Shown here: positions 33,388 to 45,174 of the stretch, one piece after another | Layout of the letters: every line of letters starts with the position of its first letter | Numbering within the stretch: the stretch's first letter is position 1 | Source: Rehmannia glutinosa | Lineage: Eukaryota; Streptophyta; Magnoliopsida; Lamiales; Orobanchaceae | Assembly (NCBI GenBank): GCA_016081115.2 | Contig: CM071930.1 | Location: forward strand, 37,361,335 to 37,425,334 | Direction: 5' to 3' | Length of the DNA: 64,000 nucleotides | Translations under genes and position numbers: made by a program | Notes under the pieces: model-generated | The model's database searches: none | Told to the model about the DNA's origin: nothing | The model's input: only the letters and a program-made list of their open reading frames with translations

Positions 33388-35100
33388 TTGAATGATGATG
33401 AAGAAGCTGTTCAAGACAACTTAGCTGCAAGATGGCTGAATCCAGCAGACTTACTCCAACCTGTTGTGAGATGGCTGAGAGACCATCCACCTGAGCTAAT
33501 TATTGGAGATGTTAGAGATGGCATAAGAACCAGATCCAGAGCACAACATGAAGCAATATTCACTTGTTTTATTTCCCAAATGGATCCTAAAGATGTGTCT
33601 CAAGCATTGGAAGACACACATTGGATTCAGGCCATGCAAGAAGAGCTGAATCAGTTTGAAAGGAACAGAGTATGGGAATTAGTTCAAAGGCCAACCCACC
33701 AAAATGTTATTAGTACTAAGTGGGTATTCAGAAACAATATGAATGAGGAAGGATCTATTGTAAGAAACAAAGCAAGATTGGTAGCCAAGGGGTATTGCCA
33801 AGAAGAAGGTATAGATTTTGATGAAACCTTTGCTCATGTTGCTAGATTGGAAGCAATAAGGATGTTTCTTGCTTATGCTGCACATAAGAACTTCACTGTA
33901 TATCAAATGGATGTGAAGAGTGCATTTCTAAATGGACTGCTAGAAGAAGTCTATGTAGAACAACCTCCAGGTTTTGAGCAGAAAACTATTGGAGATAAAG
34001 TGTACAAGCTCAAGAAAGCTTTGTATGGATTGAAACAAGCACCAAGAGCATGGTATGATACATTGTCTCAATTTCTTATTGACAATAGATTCACCAAATG
34101 CAAGGTTGATAGAACACTCTTCAGGATTCAAGATGGAGAGAGTATACTGCTTGTTCAAATAGATGTGGATGATATCATTTTTGGATCCACAAACAAAGAG
34201 TTGTGTGACAAGTTCTCAAACCTCATGCACGGCGAATTTGAGATGAGCATGATGGGAGAGCTGACTTTCTTCTTAGGACTTCAAGTCAAACAATTGAAGG
34301 ATGGAACCTTAATAAGCCAAACCAAGTATACCAGAGATTTAATGAAGAAGTTTGGTATGGAAGAGAAGTCATCAGTGAAGATTCTTATTAATACATCAGT
34401 CAAGATGGACATGGATGCAGATGGCAAAGATGTTGATCAAACCAGATATAGAGCCCTCATTGGATCCTTGCTCTATCTAACAACAAACAGGCCAGACATC
34501 ACCTTTGTTGTAGGTGTATGTGCCAGATTTCAATCTGCACCAAAAGAGAGTCACATGATTGCAGCTAAGAGAATCCTAAGATGTTTGAAGGGATGCCAAG
34601 AAGTTGGCTTATGGTATCTAAAGGAAGAAGGATTCAAGCTGTTAGGATACTCAGACTATGCAGGATGTAGAGTTGACAGGAAAAGTACATTAGGTACATG
34701 TCAAATGCTTGGAAATAGATTAGTTTCTTGGTTCAACAAGAAACAAAATTCAATAGCTACATTCACAATTGAAGCAGAGTACATAGCTGTGGGCAGCTAT
34801 TGTGCCCAATTCATATGGATGAGACAGTAGCTGAGAGACTATGATATCGAAGAAAGAGAGATTCCAATTATCTGTGATAACACTAGTGCTATTGCAATCA
34901 CTCATAATCCAGTGTTGCATTCAAGGACAAAGCACATTGATGTCAGATATCATTTTATAATAGATCATATTGAAAAGAAGGACATCACCTTGGAATACAT
35001 CTCAACTAATAAGCAGTTAGCTGACATATTCACAAAACCATTATGTGAATCAAGGTTTGAAGAGCTCAAGAATGAGTTAGGGTTAATTGAGCTAAGTTAG
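33388..35100 (+). pseudogene. C2 reverse transcriptase and RNase H
   Basis: The frame 33388-34830 is open for 480 codons: MQEELNQFERNRVWELV, TKWVFRNNMNEEGSIVRNKA, ALYGLKQAPRAWYDTLS and the catalytic block. The catalytic YVDD is changed to DVDD (IDVDDIIFGST, about 34158), a substitution of the residue before VDD that C3 does not have. A TAG at about 34828 interrupts RNase H (WMRQ-stop-LRDYD). The rest, ending IFTKPLCESRFEELKNELG, stops at 35098-35100. Confidence 0.92.
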
Positions 35101-35591
35101 GATACTCAGAAGACTCAATCAGCAGAGACAAAAGAAGAGAGAATGGAAAATGAGCAAGTTTCACATTTCAGCCAAGTGAAACAGCCTAGTCGGGAAGTCA
35201 GCTGTGTCGAGTTAGCTGACAGCTGAGTGATCTTATGTGAAGAGAGAAGCAGAGTTGAGTCACTTTGGATGATAGCTAAATCATTCATGAGCTAAGTGAC
35301 AAAAATGCAGTCGTTTTATTCAAGCGGGAATATTTTTAAGGATGACGTCAAAACATATGATTGGATATAAATGCTGCTGCATTTAATGTGGGGAAATTAA
35401 TGCGGTTTTGAAGGATCAATCCTGACCATTGATTTTGATCAAGTTATTTAAATTCCAAAAACCGTCCTTTTAAGTCTCATATAAACCAAAATTTACATTT
35501 TATCTCTCCTCACAAAATACTCTCGTCTTCAACAAGCAAAAGAAATTCTCTCTGCAACTGTTCGAAACCCTACCTTCAAAGATCAAGATTT
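35101..35591 (+). other. C2 spacer between pol and ORF3
   Basis: Non-coding, with many AGCTGA/AGTTGACT words. The equivalent in C3 is 41246-41794 (for example the shared block AAATGCTGCTGCATTTAATG, at about 35369 here). A TCATATAAACC site near 35477 could be a TATA-like promoter for ORF3; that is speculation. Confidence 0.5.
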
Positions 35592-36423
35592 TTGCATATT
35601 TTACCGTTTAATCTTTCTCAAAATTCTGCTACACATGATTTCGCTAAGCTTTCAGAGAAGATCCACTCCGGTGCTTCAGTGGATTTCAAAGGGATGATCA
35701 AGCAGTGCGCTGATGAGGCCTTAGTGAAGAAGATTGCAGTCAAGCTTCAGAAGTCCGATCTGAAGGACTTGCTCTTAATGGAGTTCACCCACACCTATTT
35801 GGAGGAAGTTGCTATGTTTTATGTGAATGCCGAAGTGCATGACGATGAGATTCGTTCATCCGTTCACATCAAGGACATCAAAATCACTGGGAAGGACCTT
35901 GTTGAACACGGCTTTCTGCCGACCAAAGGATTGAAAGACATAGCCGAGAAGGACGTGAACTTGGCTGCAACTTGGAAGGAAATTACAAAGCCTGAGTTTG
36001 CTGCAAAAGCTGTCCATACAGCTAAGAAGGAGCTAATCAAGGATGACTACCATAAGCCTATGGACATCGTGTCCAAGTGTGTAGACATGAAGTTCGGGAG
36101 CTTCAACCAGCTATCACGGACTAAGCTGATGGTGATGGTTGCTATTATGGAGGAAAAGAAAGTTAACTGGGCTGAGTTCGTCTTCAGCCGAATCTGTCAG
36201 AATGTAATCAACAAGTCCTTCAAGGAGGATGGGATTTTGGTTGCTCCCTGGGGTATGGCCTAGTGATTGGCCATTTGATGGAGATTAAGGGGATTGCCCT
36301 GCGCCATGGGAAGCCCTTTCACGCAAACAAAAGGATGTTTAAGGCAAACCTCTCAGGCGCTCAAAAGAAGGCTCATGCCAGGAAAGCTGATACCAGTAAG
36401 GAGGAATCAGCTGACCCTGCAGA
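35592..36423 (+). pseudogene. C2 third ORF, N-terminal part
   Basis: Third ORF of a SIRE-type element, placed where the so-called env-like gene sits. Its role is unknown. The frame 35592-36263 carries FAKLSEKIHSGASVDFKGMI, LEEVAMFYVNAEVHDDEI and SRTKLMVMVAIMEEKKVNWA, all matched by C3. After a frame change near 36250 it continues LVIGHLMEIKGIALRHGKPF and KANLSGAQKKAHARKADTS until C3 interrupts it at 36424. No signal peptide or membrane segment is visible in this part, so I do not see support for an envelope protein. It continues at 48914. Confidence 0.78.
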
Positions 36424-37908
36424 TGTAGGTCCCAAGGGGTGTGAAGTAAGGTTTATAAGGGGGGAGGTTGAATAAACCTTACCAAATTTTCGATTTAGTC
36501 CTTTTAAATTAATTTAACAGAGTTGACTCAAACAACTGTGTCCTTGAGGGACAACTAAGTTGGTTATTCAGCTAAGTTAACCACTCAACAGATTCGATAG
36601 AGATGTTGATAGAATAACTTGGCTGGTTTGGTTTTAACAGCGGAAGACTTAACACCTTTGGATTTGTTTTAAGTTTGTTTTTAACACTATTAATCAGTTG
36701 GATAGCAAATATGATTCTAATAGCAGATATAATGTAAGTATGCAGGAAAGTAAATTTGCTGAAAGTAAATGACACAAATATTTTATAGAGGTTCGAAGAT
36801 GGGGTAATTCTTCTAATCCTCTCTTCTCCAACTCATGGAGGAATCCACTATGTAACAGATCAGTTTACAAAGCGGTGAACAGTCTGGAGACATCCTTGAT
36901 CACACAGCTGGTTTCTCTTGCGACTCAGCTTCTTCACAGGCGTAGTGCCTTGCTACTCTGACTCACTTCTCAAGTTCTTGGATTTGATCACAAAGCCCTC
37001 CAACAAACTTGATAATGGTTTGACCTGGAACCTTTCTACAATCCTAGATTGGATAGTAGACCCCTTTGATTTCTTCAAAAGTTTCCTCTTCAACAGATTT
37101 GAAGTTGTCTTTCCTTCACTACTTGTGTTGGATCGATTTCCTTCGAGTTTCAGGCTTGAGGATTTGCTTGCTCATTTGTGAGAAGATTGCAGGTTAAATG
37201 CTTGAATATTGCTTGCTTTTTCATGGTTCAGGTTACCTCTTCTCAATAACTTCCTCAGCCTTTTATAGTGTACATTTGAAATTTTGCCCGTTGAAGAGAT
37301 AGGCTAATTTCAAATGTCACTTTTGTTCGTTGGTTTGTCTTGTTGCAGTCCTTGATGTTGACATTTCCTCGTATTAAATGTCTTCACAACATTGCAGGTG
37401 CCTGACACAAGGTGCATTGTTTCCCATTGGTTTATTCCTTTTGCACAATTCTGGGACTAACACTTTAGACCTGACAGCTTTGACATATTACTATATTGAG
37501 TAATATTCTTGACTTTAGTCAACGGATCTAAGTCAGTTGTCTCGACTAGACTGTTGTCTTTACCACAGGTGACTTGAGTCAGCTCCAGTCAATGGATAAC
37601 TCAACTGTCACTTCAACCTTGAGACTTGGCTTCTTGAGTTGACTTGACTAACACTTCTCACAGCTGTTCCTCAGCTGATACTCCTTCAGTCGAGTCCTTG
37701 ACTTCCTTCTAGGCCATACTCAACTGACACACAGTAGAGTCTTCAATCCAGTCCGCAGTTGACTTCTTGTATTTCTTGTCATAGCTGACTTGACTCAGTT
37801 TTCTCAGCCCTATCTATTACAATACAAATTCAAGGAAGATGGGGTGCCAACTTCCTAGTTTAAGTTTTACATGGTATCATCAAAATCTACTCAATAAATT
37901 TCCTAACA
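36424..37908 (-). repeat. 3' LTR of C3
   Basis: On the plus strand it starts TGTAGGTCCCAAGGGG and ends TTTCCTAACA, followed by ATTTCCCCCTTTTT, the complement of the purine tract. Left neighbour is GCAGA (36419-36423). Confidence 0.93.
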
Positions 37909-38223
37909 ATTTCCCCCTTTTTGATGATGCCAAAACCTAAAACCTTATAAAGAAAGTAAACAACAAAGATACATACAAACAATGCAGTAACAAAGAATGT
38001 ATGCTTAAAATAGATCTTTTATTGATCATAGTATTCTTGTCCTTCACACAGCTGTTTACATTTGGTATCATAGCAATATAAAAGTATACATGTCAAAACA
38101 TAGTATATCTAAGCTAAGATACATAAAGAGTGAAATTTACAGGGAAATTCACTAAACTTATTACAAAAGACTTACGTAGATGTATTTACAACAAAAATAC
38201 ATGAAGGGGTTCGCAGCAACACT
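37909..38223 (-). other. Polypurine tract and 3' UTR of C3
   Basis: The minus strand reads AAAAAGGGGGAAAT directly before the 3' LTR. The rest is non-coding UTR that includes the TGCAGTAACAAAGAATGTATG block (plus strand, about 37984), where C2 is cut off. Confidence 0.8.
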
Positions 38224-41200
38224 TCAACGCCTTTGTTGCATCCTTTCTCTCTCTTCATCAGCTCTTCTTCTGTCAGCTTCATCTCTCTTTCTCTTCCTTT
38301 CCTCTTCTTCTCTCTTTTTCTTTTCGTAGGCCCGTTTGGCAATAAGGTCATCCATTTGCTTCCTCTCGAGCCATTCTCTTGATTGCCTTTGGTTTTCTTC
38401 TTCTTGCCTATTTAAAGCCTCCGCATTCTTTCTTTCAACCTCTAGGTTGGCAAGGTGATCATATCCAGCCCAGTAGATCAAGCCTTTCTTTTTAGGATCT
38501 ACGTATTCTACGTCCTTGGGTTTTGGTCGAGATCGGGAACCTCTTCCACCACCACTTCTTTCTCTAACTGACTCAGCTCTTCCACCTCTGGGTGTGTCTG
38601 CATCGAGTCTTCGCTCGGTGAGTGATTTCTTTGGAAGATCGCCGCTTTTCACCTTCATTACACAAGGCTAAACCTTTCTCCCAGTACAAATCCCAGGCTT
38701 GAGACAGAGTCATTCCTTGGAAGTAGCCTTCTGACTCAAGTGTCTTGAATTCTTCAATCGATCTAGGCTCAGATCCATCATCAAGTACAGCATCCTGATC
38801 TTTCCCGGTTGGTAGACCACCAAATTTTTTCATGATTTCTTGAACGCGAGCATCCTGCTTTTCACCTAACTTCTCAAATCTTGCTTCAATGATCTTAATC
38901 TTCTCTGCCATTGACACAACAGCGTTCTCCATTGGTAGGGTCACAGGGAGTTTGCTGAGGATGGAGGCAGTAACATGACCTTGCTGAGGGGTTTCAGCGT
39001 ATATCAATTGCATTGAACTTCCTTCCCCTCAGCTGCACTTTTCTTCTCAGCAGCATCTTTCTTCAACTTTTCTTCTTTTAAGCCCTTTAGAGGCTCCTCT
39101 TCCCCCTATTTGGCATCATCAAAGGAGAGAGGTATCCCAGGGAACATTTCACTAAGGATAAAGTCCAGTCGGCTGATTGTGGAATTATGCGGTGATTGTG
39201 GAATTATGCTTGAGTCATTCATGGCATTTGCATCATATGTTGTTCTAAATTGAGCGTGTTGCCTTTCATTCTCGTTGATATGAGACATGGCCGCAAATAA
39301 GCAATGACCGATGCAATTTGTTGTGCCACTCCCAGAGGATCAGTTTGCAGAAGAGTTTGGGATGACTTTCTGGACCTCCCAACAAACGTTGCTCGTGCAT
39401 GACTTTAGACTCATGCAAGGCTTGCTGCATCTCCAACTTCTCAGTTGTATCAGCAGGATCCATGTCCTCATCACTATCTGAGAGCATATCAAGATGCGTG
39501 TGAGTATGCTCTAAAGAGCCTATAAATTGGCACATCTTGGATTTCTCCAACTTGCTCGGTAGCTCTCTCATTTTCTTCCTCTTTCAAGATGCGGAGGATA
39601 TCCATGCAGTTGTCTTCATCGAGGGCGGATCTGGCATTTGCAACACCAAGAAATCGAAGAAGTTCTTCTTCTTCTTCAATAAACTCAGGGCGAGTGAAAT
39701 GTACCCTTGAGTGATCTAGCTTCCATGCTCTCCATTCTCTTAGGCGTCGTTGAACATCTGGATAAACTGGAGAATACATGATCACATCATCATCATCATC
39801 TTCACCTTTACCTCCAGTTTCCGGAATGGGGGGTAAGAGATCTTGCTCTTCCTCAGATGCAGCAGCATCAGTTATAGGAGGGGAGACAACTTTTTCAACA
39901 TTAGGGACAGTTGTCTCGGCTGCTTCACTTTCCTCAGTTGTCTTCCTCACAGTTAGGTCTTCGACAGGTATCTGCTGATCATCATCAATAGACTTCGCAG
40001 ATGCATCAATAACTTCCGGAGACTGCGCTTCTTGATTACTTTCAAGCAGAGGATATCTCGGCTTCTTTATCCAGGGCGAGTAGTAGATTCAAGAAATTTG
40101 TCTTTTCAAGCTCGATTGCTTGAAGCTTTCAGTCTCCATTCTCTTCTTGAACATCCGGATGAACCGAGAGGAACTTCTAGTTCTGGTTTCGGAATGGGGG
40201 TAAGAGATTCATCAGAGGTGGGGACTTGGACGGTCTTCTTAGAGGTGGCTGCCTTTCTCGACTTGGCAGTCCTCTTCTTCTTTACGACTGGAGAAGGGAG
40301 GGAGGGTTCCTTCTCAGTCTATGCTACAGGGGCAGGAGTCTCAGCTGCTCGGGCAGGTGACTCGGCTACAGGGGTAGGAGCTTTCTTTGGCTTGGCTGCA
40401 GAGGTAGCTATCTTCTTTGAGGGAGGGGTCTTAGCTGAGTCTTCAGGGTTAGCTGATTCCTCCTCACTGGTATCAGTTTTCTTAGCATGAGCTCTCTTCT
40501 GGGCACCGGAGAGGTTTGCCCTGAACATCTTCTTGTTCACGTGGAAAGGCTTGCCATGGCGAAGAGCAATGCCTTTCACCTCCATGAGATGGACAATCAC
40601 AAGGCCAAAGCCCAATGAGCATCCAAAGGACTCATCCTTCTTGAAGGTCCTGTTCAGCACATTCTGGCAGAGTCTGCTGTAAACAAACTCAGCCCAGTTA
40701 ACCTTCTTTCCTTGCATGATCGTAGCCATCACGATCAACTTAGTTTTGGACAGCTGATTGAAGCTTCCAAACTTCATGTCGACACATTTCGAGACAACGC
40801 CCATCAGCTTGTGATAGTCGTCGTCCTTTAGCGACTCCTTCTTGGCTGTGAAAACCACTTTCGCAGCACACTCTGGCTTGGCCACTTCTTTCCAAGCCAC
40901 AGCTAAGTCAACATCAGCCTCATATTTCTCCTTCAAGCCCTCCAAGGGCAACAAGCAGTGCTCAGCAAGGTCTTTTGCACTTATTTTTATGACCTTGTTG
41001 TGGACGAAAGATTTGATTTTGTCGTTCTGCACTTCTGCATTCACATAGAACATTGCTACCTCTTCAAGGTAGGTATGAGAGTATTCCATCATCAGAAAAG
41101 CCTTTAGATTGGATTTCTCCAACATTTCAGCTATCTTCAGAACCAGGGTTTTATCAACACCCTGTTTGATCATCCCATCGAAATCCACTGAGAAACCGGT

Positions 41201-41245
41201 GTGGATTTGCTCTGAAAGCTTCACAAAATCTTACTTTGGGGCCAT
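38224..41245 (-). pseudogene. C3 third ORF, frameshifted
   Basis: ATG at 41245 (MAPK then an in-frame TAA), then FVKLSEQIHTGFSVDFDGMI. The frame to 40319 holds LEEVAMFYVNAEVQNDKIKS, SKTKLIVMATIMQGKKVNWA, LRHGKPFHVNKKMFRANLSG and an Ala/Pro/Lys-rich tail. Further blocks in other frames: acidic DLLPPIPETGGKGEDDDDDV (about 39830), VYPDVQRRLREWRAWKLDHS (about 39770), ETPQQGHVTASILSKLPVT (about 38990), and MTLSQAWDLYWEKG (about 38700). The highly charged C-terminal helix (about 38470-38224, NRQEEENQRQSREWLERKQ to QQRR) is probably coiled coil. About 3.0 kb, against about 4.8 kb for the C2 homologue. Function unknown. Confidence 0.78.
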
Positions 41246-41794
41246 TTTCTGAGATTTTTACCGAGTGAAAAACAAGAAACTTTCTTTGAGAGAACTTAGG
41301 GTTTTAGAGAGAAAAATGCTTCTTTGCTTGAAGATGAACAGTTCACGTAGGGTGAGAGAAATGCAAAAGTTTGTATATAAAGGTTGTGAAAGGACATATT
41401 TCGGATTTTGAAATTTTTGATCAAAATCAACGGCCAAGATTAAAACGTCAAAACCGCATATAATTCCCCGCATTAAATGCAGCAGCATTTATATCCAATC
41501 ACATGGCTTACTGTGCAGCTTTTACTGTGACCATCATTATTACGCTAACGTCATCCTTAAAAACATTACCGCTTAATTAAAACGACTATGTTCTTGTCAC
41601 TTAGCTCATAAATGATTCAGCTTATGTCCAACGTGACTTAACTCTGCTTCTCTCTTCTTGTGAAGTAACTCAGTTGTCCGCTAACTTGATACAACTGACT
41701 TCCCGATAAAGCTGTTTCACTTGGTTGAAGTGTGAAACTTGCTCTGCTTTGATTTTTCTCAGCTTCTTTCTCTGCTGATTGAGTCTTTTGAGAT
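41246..41794 (-). other. C3 spacer between pol and ORF3
   Basis: Non-coding; the counterpart of 35101-35591 in C2, sharing the block AATGCAGCAGCATTTATATCC (plus strand, about 41475) and the AGCTGA-rich words. Confidence 0.5.
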
Positions 41795-43300
41795 TTAACT
41801 CAGCTCAATTAACCCTAACTCATTCTTGAGCTCTTCAAATCTTGATTCACATAGAGGCTTAGTGAATATATCAGCTAACTGTTTATCGGTTGAGATGTAT
41901 TCAAGGTGATGTCTTTCTTTTCAACATGATCTCTTATGAAATGATATCTAACATCAATGTGCTTTGTTCTCTTGAATGCAACACAGATTTCGAGTGATTG
42001 CAATAAAGACTAGTGTTATCACACATAATTGGAATATCTTTTTCTTCAATATCATAGTCTCTTAGTTGTTGTCTCATCCATAAGACTTGGGCACAACAAC
42101 TGCCCACAGCTATGTACTCTGCTTCAGCTGTGGATGTGGCAATTGAATTTTGTTTATTACTAAACCAATAAACCAATATATTTCCAAGCATTTGACATGT
42201 ACCTGAAGTACTTTTCCTGTCAACTCTACATCCAGCATAGTCTGAGTCTGAGTAACCAATTAGCTTGAATCTACCTTTCTTTGGATACCATAAGCCAACT
42301 TCCTGGCACCCCTTCAAATATCTTAGGATTCTCTTAGCTGCAGTCATGTGGCTCTCCTTTGGTGTAGATTGAAATCTTGCACATACACCTACTGCAAAGG
42401 TGATGTCTGGCATGCTTCCTGTTAGATAGAGCAATGATCCAATAAGTGCTCTATATCTGGTTTGATCAACAGCTTTGCCATCTGCATCCATGTCCATCTT
42501 GACTGATGTACTCATTGGAATTTTCACAGAAGACTTCTCTTGCATACCAAATTTCTTCATCAAATCTCTAGTATATTTTGTTTGATTTATGAAGGTTCCA
42601 TCCTTCAATTGCTTAACCTGAAGTCCTAGGAAGAAGGTCAGCTCTCCCATCATGCTCATCTCAAATTTACCTTGCATGAGGTTTGAGAACTTGTCACACA
42701 ACTCTTTATTTGTGGAACCAAAAATGATGTCATCCACATATATTTGAACAAACAGTATACTCTCTCCATCTTGAATTTTGAAGAGTGTTCTATCAACTTT
42801 GCCTTTGGTGAATCCATTGTCAGTTAGAAATTGAGACAATGTATCATACCATGCTCTTGGTGCTTGTTTCAATCCATATAATGCTTTCTTGAGCTTATAT
42901 ACCTTATCTCCAATAGTTTTCTGCTCAAAACCTGGAGGTTGTTCAACATAGACTTCTTCTTCTAGCAGTCCATTTAGAAATGTACTCTTCACATCCATTT
43001 GATATACAGTGAAGTTCTTATGTGCAGCATAAGTAAGAAACATCCTTATTGCTTCCAATCTAGCAACAGAAGCAAAGGTTTCATCAAAATCTATACCTTC
43101 TTCTTGGAAATACCCTTTGGCTACCAATCTTGCTTTGTTTCTTACAACAGATCCTTCCTCATTCATCTTGTTTCTGAATACCCACTTAGTACCAATAACA
43201 TTTTGGTGGGTTGGCCTTTGAACTAATTCCCATACTTTGTTTCTTTCAAACTGATTCAGCTCTTCTTGCATGGCTTGAATCTAGTGTGAGTCATCCAATG
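41795..43300 (-). pseudogene. C3 reverse transcriptase and RNase H
   Basis: The frame 43271-41934 is open for 445 codons: MQEELNQFERNKVWELV, TKWVFRNKMNEEGS, ALYGLKQAPRAWYDTLS, and the catalytic YVDDIIFGST (about 42745) is intact. The RNase H blocks SDSDYAGCRVDRKS and STAEAEYIAVGS follow. A frameshift near 41990 breaks the RNase H end; the rest runs to a stop at about 41795. The start lies upstream in the polyprotein (a TAG near 43280 separates it). Confidence 0.92.
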
Positions 43301-43466
43301 CTTGAGACGCATCTTTAGGCTCTATCTGTGAAATAAAACAAGTGAACATAGCTTCATGCTATGCTCTGTATCTAGTTCTTATGCCATCTCTAAGCGTCTC
43401 CAATAACTAACTCTGGTGGATGGTCTATCAGCCATCTCACATCAGGTTGAAGTAAGTCTGTTGGAT

Positions 43467-45174
43467 TCAGCCGTCTCGTAGCTGAGTTGTCTTGAACAGC
43501 TTTTCATCTTCATTCAGCTGTAGACTTTCCAGCTGTCTTTGAGATTCAATTATCTCATCTTCATCTGGGTTGATTACTCTTACTTCAACTTCAACATAAG
43601 GACTTTTCTGTATTGTTGGCTGATTCAGCTTATCAGCTAACTCTTCAATGTCTTCTCCATTTACATTAGGTTCATCAAAAACCACATGGATAGACTCTTC
43701 TGTAACCATAGTCCTCTTGTTCAGCACTCTATAGGCTTTGCTCTCAGCTGAGTATCCCAGAAAGATACCTTCATCAGCTTTAGCATGAAAAGCCTTTAAA
43801 TTATCTTTACCATTGTTATGGATGAAACATTTACATCCAAATATCCTAAAATATCCAACATTTGGCCTTCTCCCTGTCCAAACCTCATATGGAGTCTTGG
43901 TCAATTGCCTGTTGATCATGCATCTATTTTGAGTGTAGCATGATGTGTTGATGGCTTCAGCCCAAATCTCTTAGGCAATCCCGCTTCAGCTAACATGGTC
44001 CTTGCAGCTTCCTTGAGAGTTCTATTTCTTTTTTCAGCCACTCCATTCTGCTGTGGAGTTCTTGCAGCTGATAACTCATGAGTGATTCCATTTTCAACAC
44101 AATACTGAGTTATTATCCCATTAAGAAACTCAGTTCCTCTGTCAGATCTTATTTTTATAATGGTTTGACTCTTTTCATTTTGAACTCTTTTCATCAGCTG
44201 AGGTAACTTCTGCAAAGTTTCCTTTTTTTTACACATGAAAACTGTCCATGTATATCTTGAGTAGTCATCTACCACTACCAAGGTGTATTTCTTTCCACTT
44301 ATGCTGGCTGGCTCAACTGGACCAAATAGATCCATATGCAACAGATGTAATATCCTTGTTGGAGAAGGACTTGGCTTATCCTTGAATGAAGACTTTATTT
44401 GCTTTCCCATCTGGTATGCATCACATACACTTTCTTTCTTGTACACTGAGTCTGGAAATCCTTCTACAAGATGACTCCTTGCAAGCTTGTTGATTGTCTT
44501 GAAATTCAGATGACTCAGTTTCTTGTTCCACAGCCAACTTGATTCGGTTGTACTCTTTGCTAGCAGACAAGTGCTTGGTGTAGTAGTAGACCAATCTACC
44601 ACATACATATTCTTCTGTCTTGATCCTTGCAGCACTATTTCATTTGATTCAGCATCTTTGATCTGGCACACTCCCATGTTGAATCCAACATTGTAGCCTT
44701 TATCACAGAGTTGGCTGATGTTTAACAAGTTGAAGTTGAGGCTTTCAACATAAGCAACATCTGTGATTTCCAATCCATTCTTCTTGATAGATCATGTGCC
44801 TTTGATTTCCCCTGGAGCTTCATTTCCTCCAAATATGACTTTTGCACCTCTAATCTCCTTGAATCTTGACAGGTTTTTCTTGTTTCCTGTCATATGTCTA
44901 GAATAGCCACTATCCATGTACCAGGTTCCTTGGCACTCAGCTGTTCCTTGAACCTGCAATCAAGGAAATCAGTTTTTAGGTACCCATACTTGCCTGGGTC
45001 CTGAGTGGTTAGTGCTATAAGTTGATCCAACCAACATATAGCCAAAAGACTTGACTCTAAGAGGTTGCCATCTATCAGTGCCATAATCATAGTGCACATT
45101 AGCAAATTGCTTGGGGGTTTTAGGTTCATACAGCTGTCTCTTTTGTCTGTATACATGTGTTTATGTTTTAGCAA
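43467..45174 (-). pseudogene. C3 integrase and protease region
   Basis: The frame 44773-43916 carries FNLLNISQLCDKGYNVGFNMG, the zinc region (LSHLNFKTINKL, AYQMGKQIKS) with the first Cys changed to Tyr (DAYQMGK versus DACQMGK in C2), the core MDLFGPVEP, RSDRGTEF and the Glu in NGVAEKRNRTLKEA, so all three catalytic acids are present. It continues 43919-43467 (IFGCKCFIHNNG, EGIFLGYSAESKAYRVLNKR). Upstream, 45174-44890 holds the protease N-terminal side. A TGA at about 44794-44792 (KGT-stop-SIKK) matches a stop in C2. Confidence 0.87.

Noticed and set aside
35592..36263. Envelope protein of a retrovirus-like element
   Set aside because: The position fits the so-called env-like ORF, but no signal peptide, membrane segment or furin-like site is visible.
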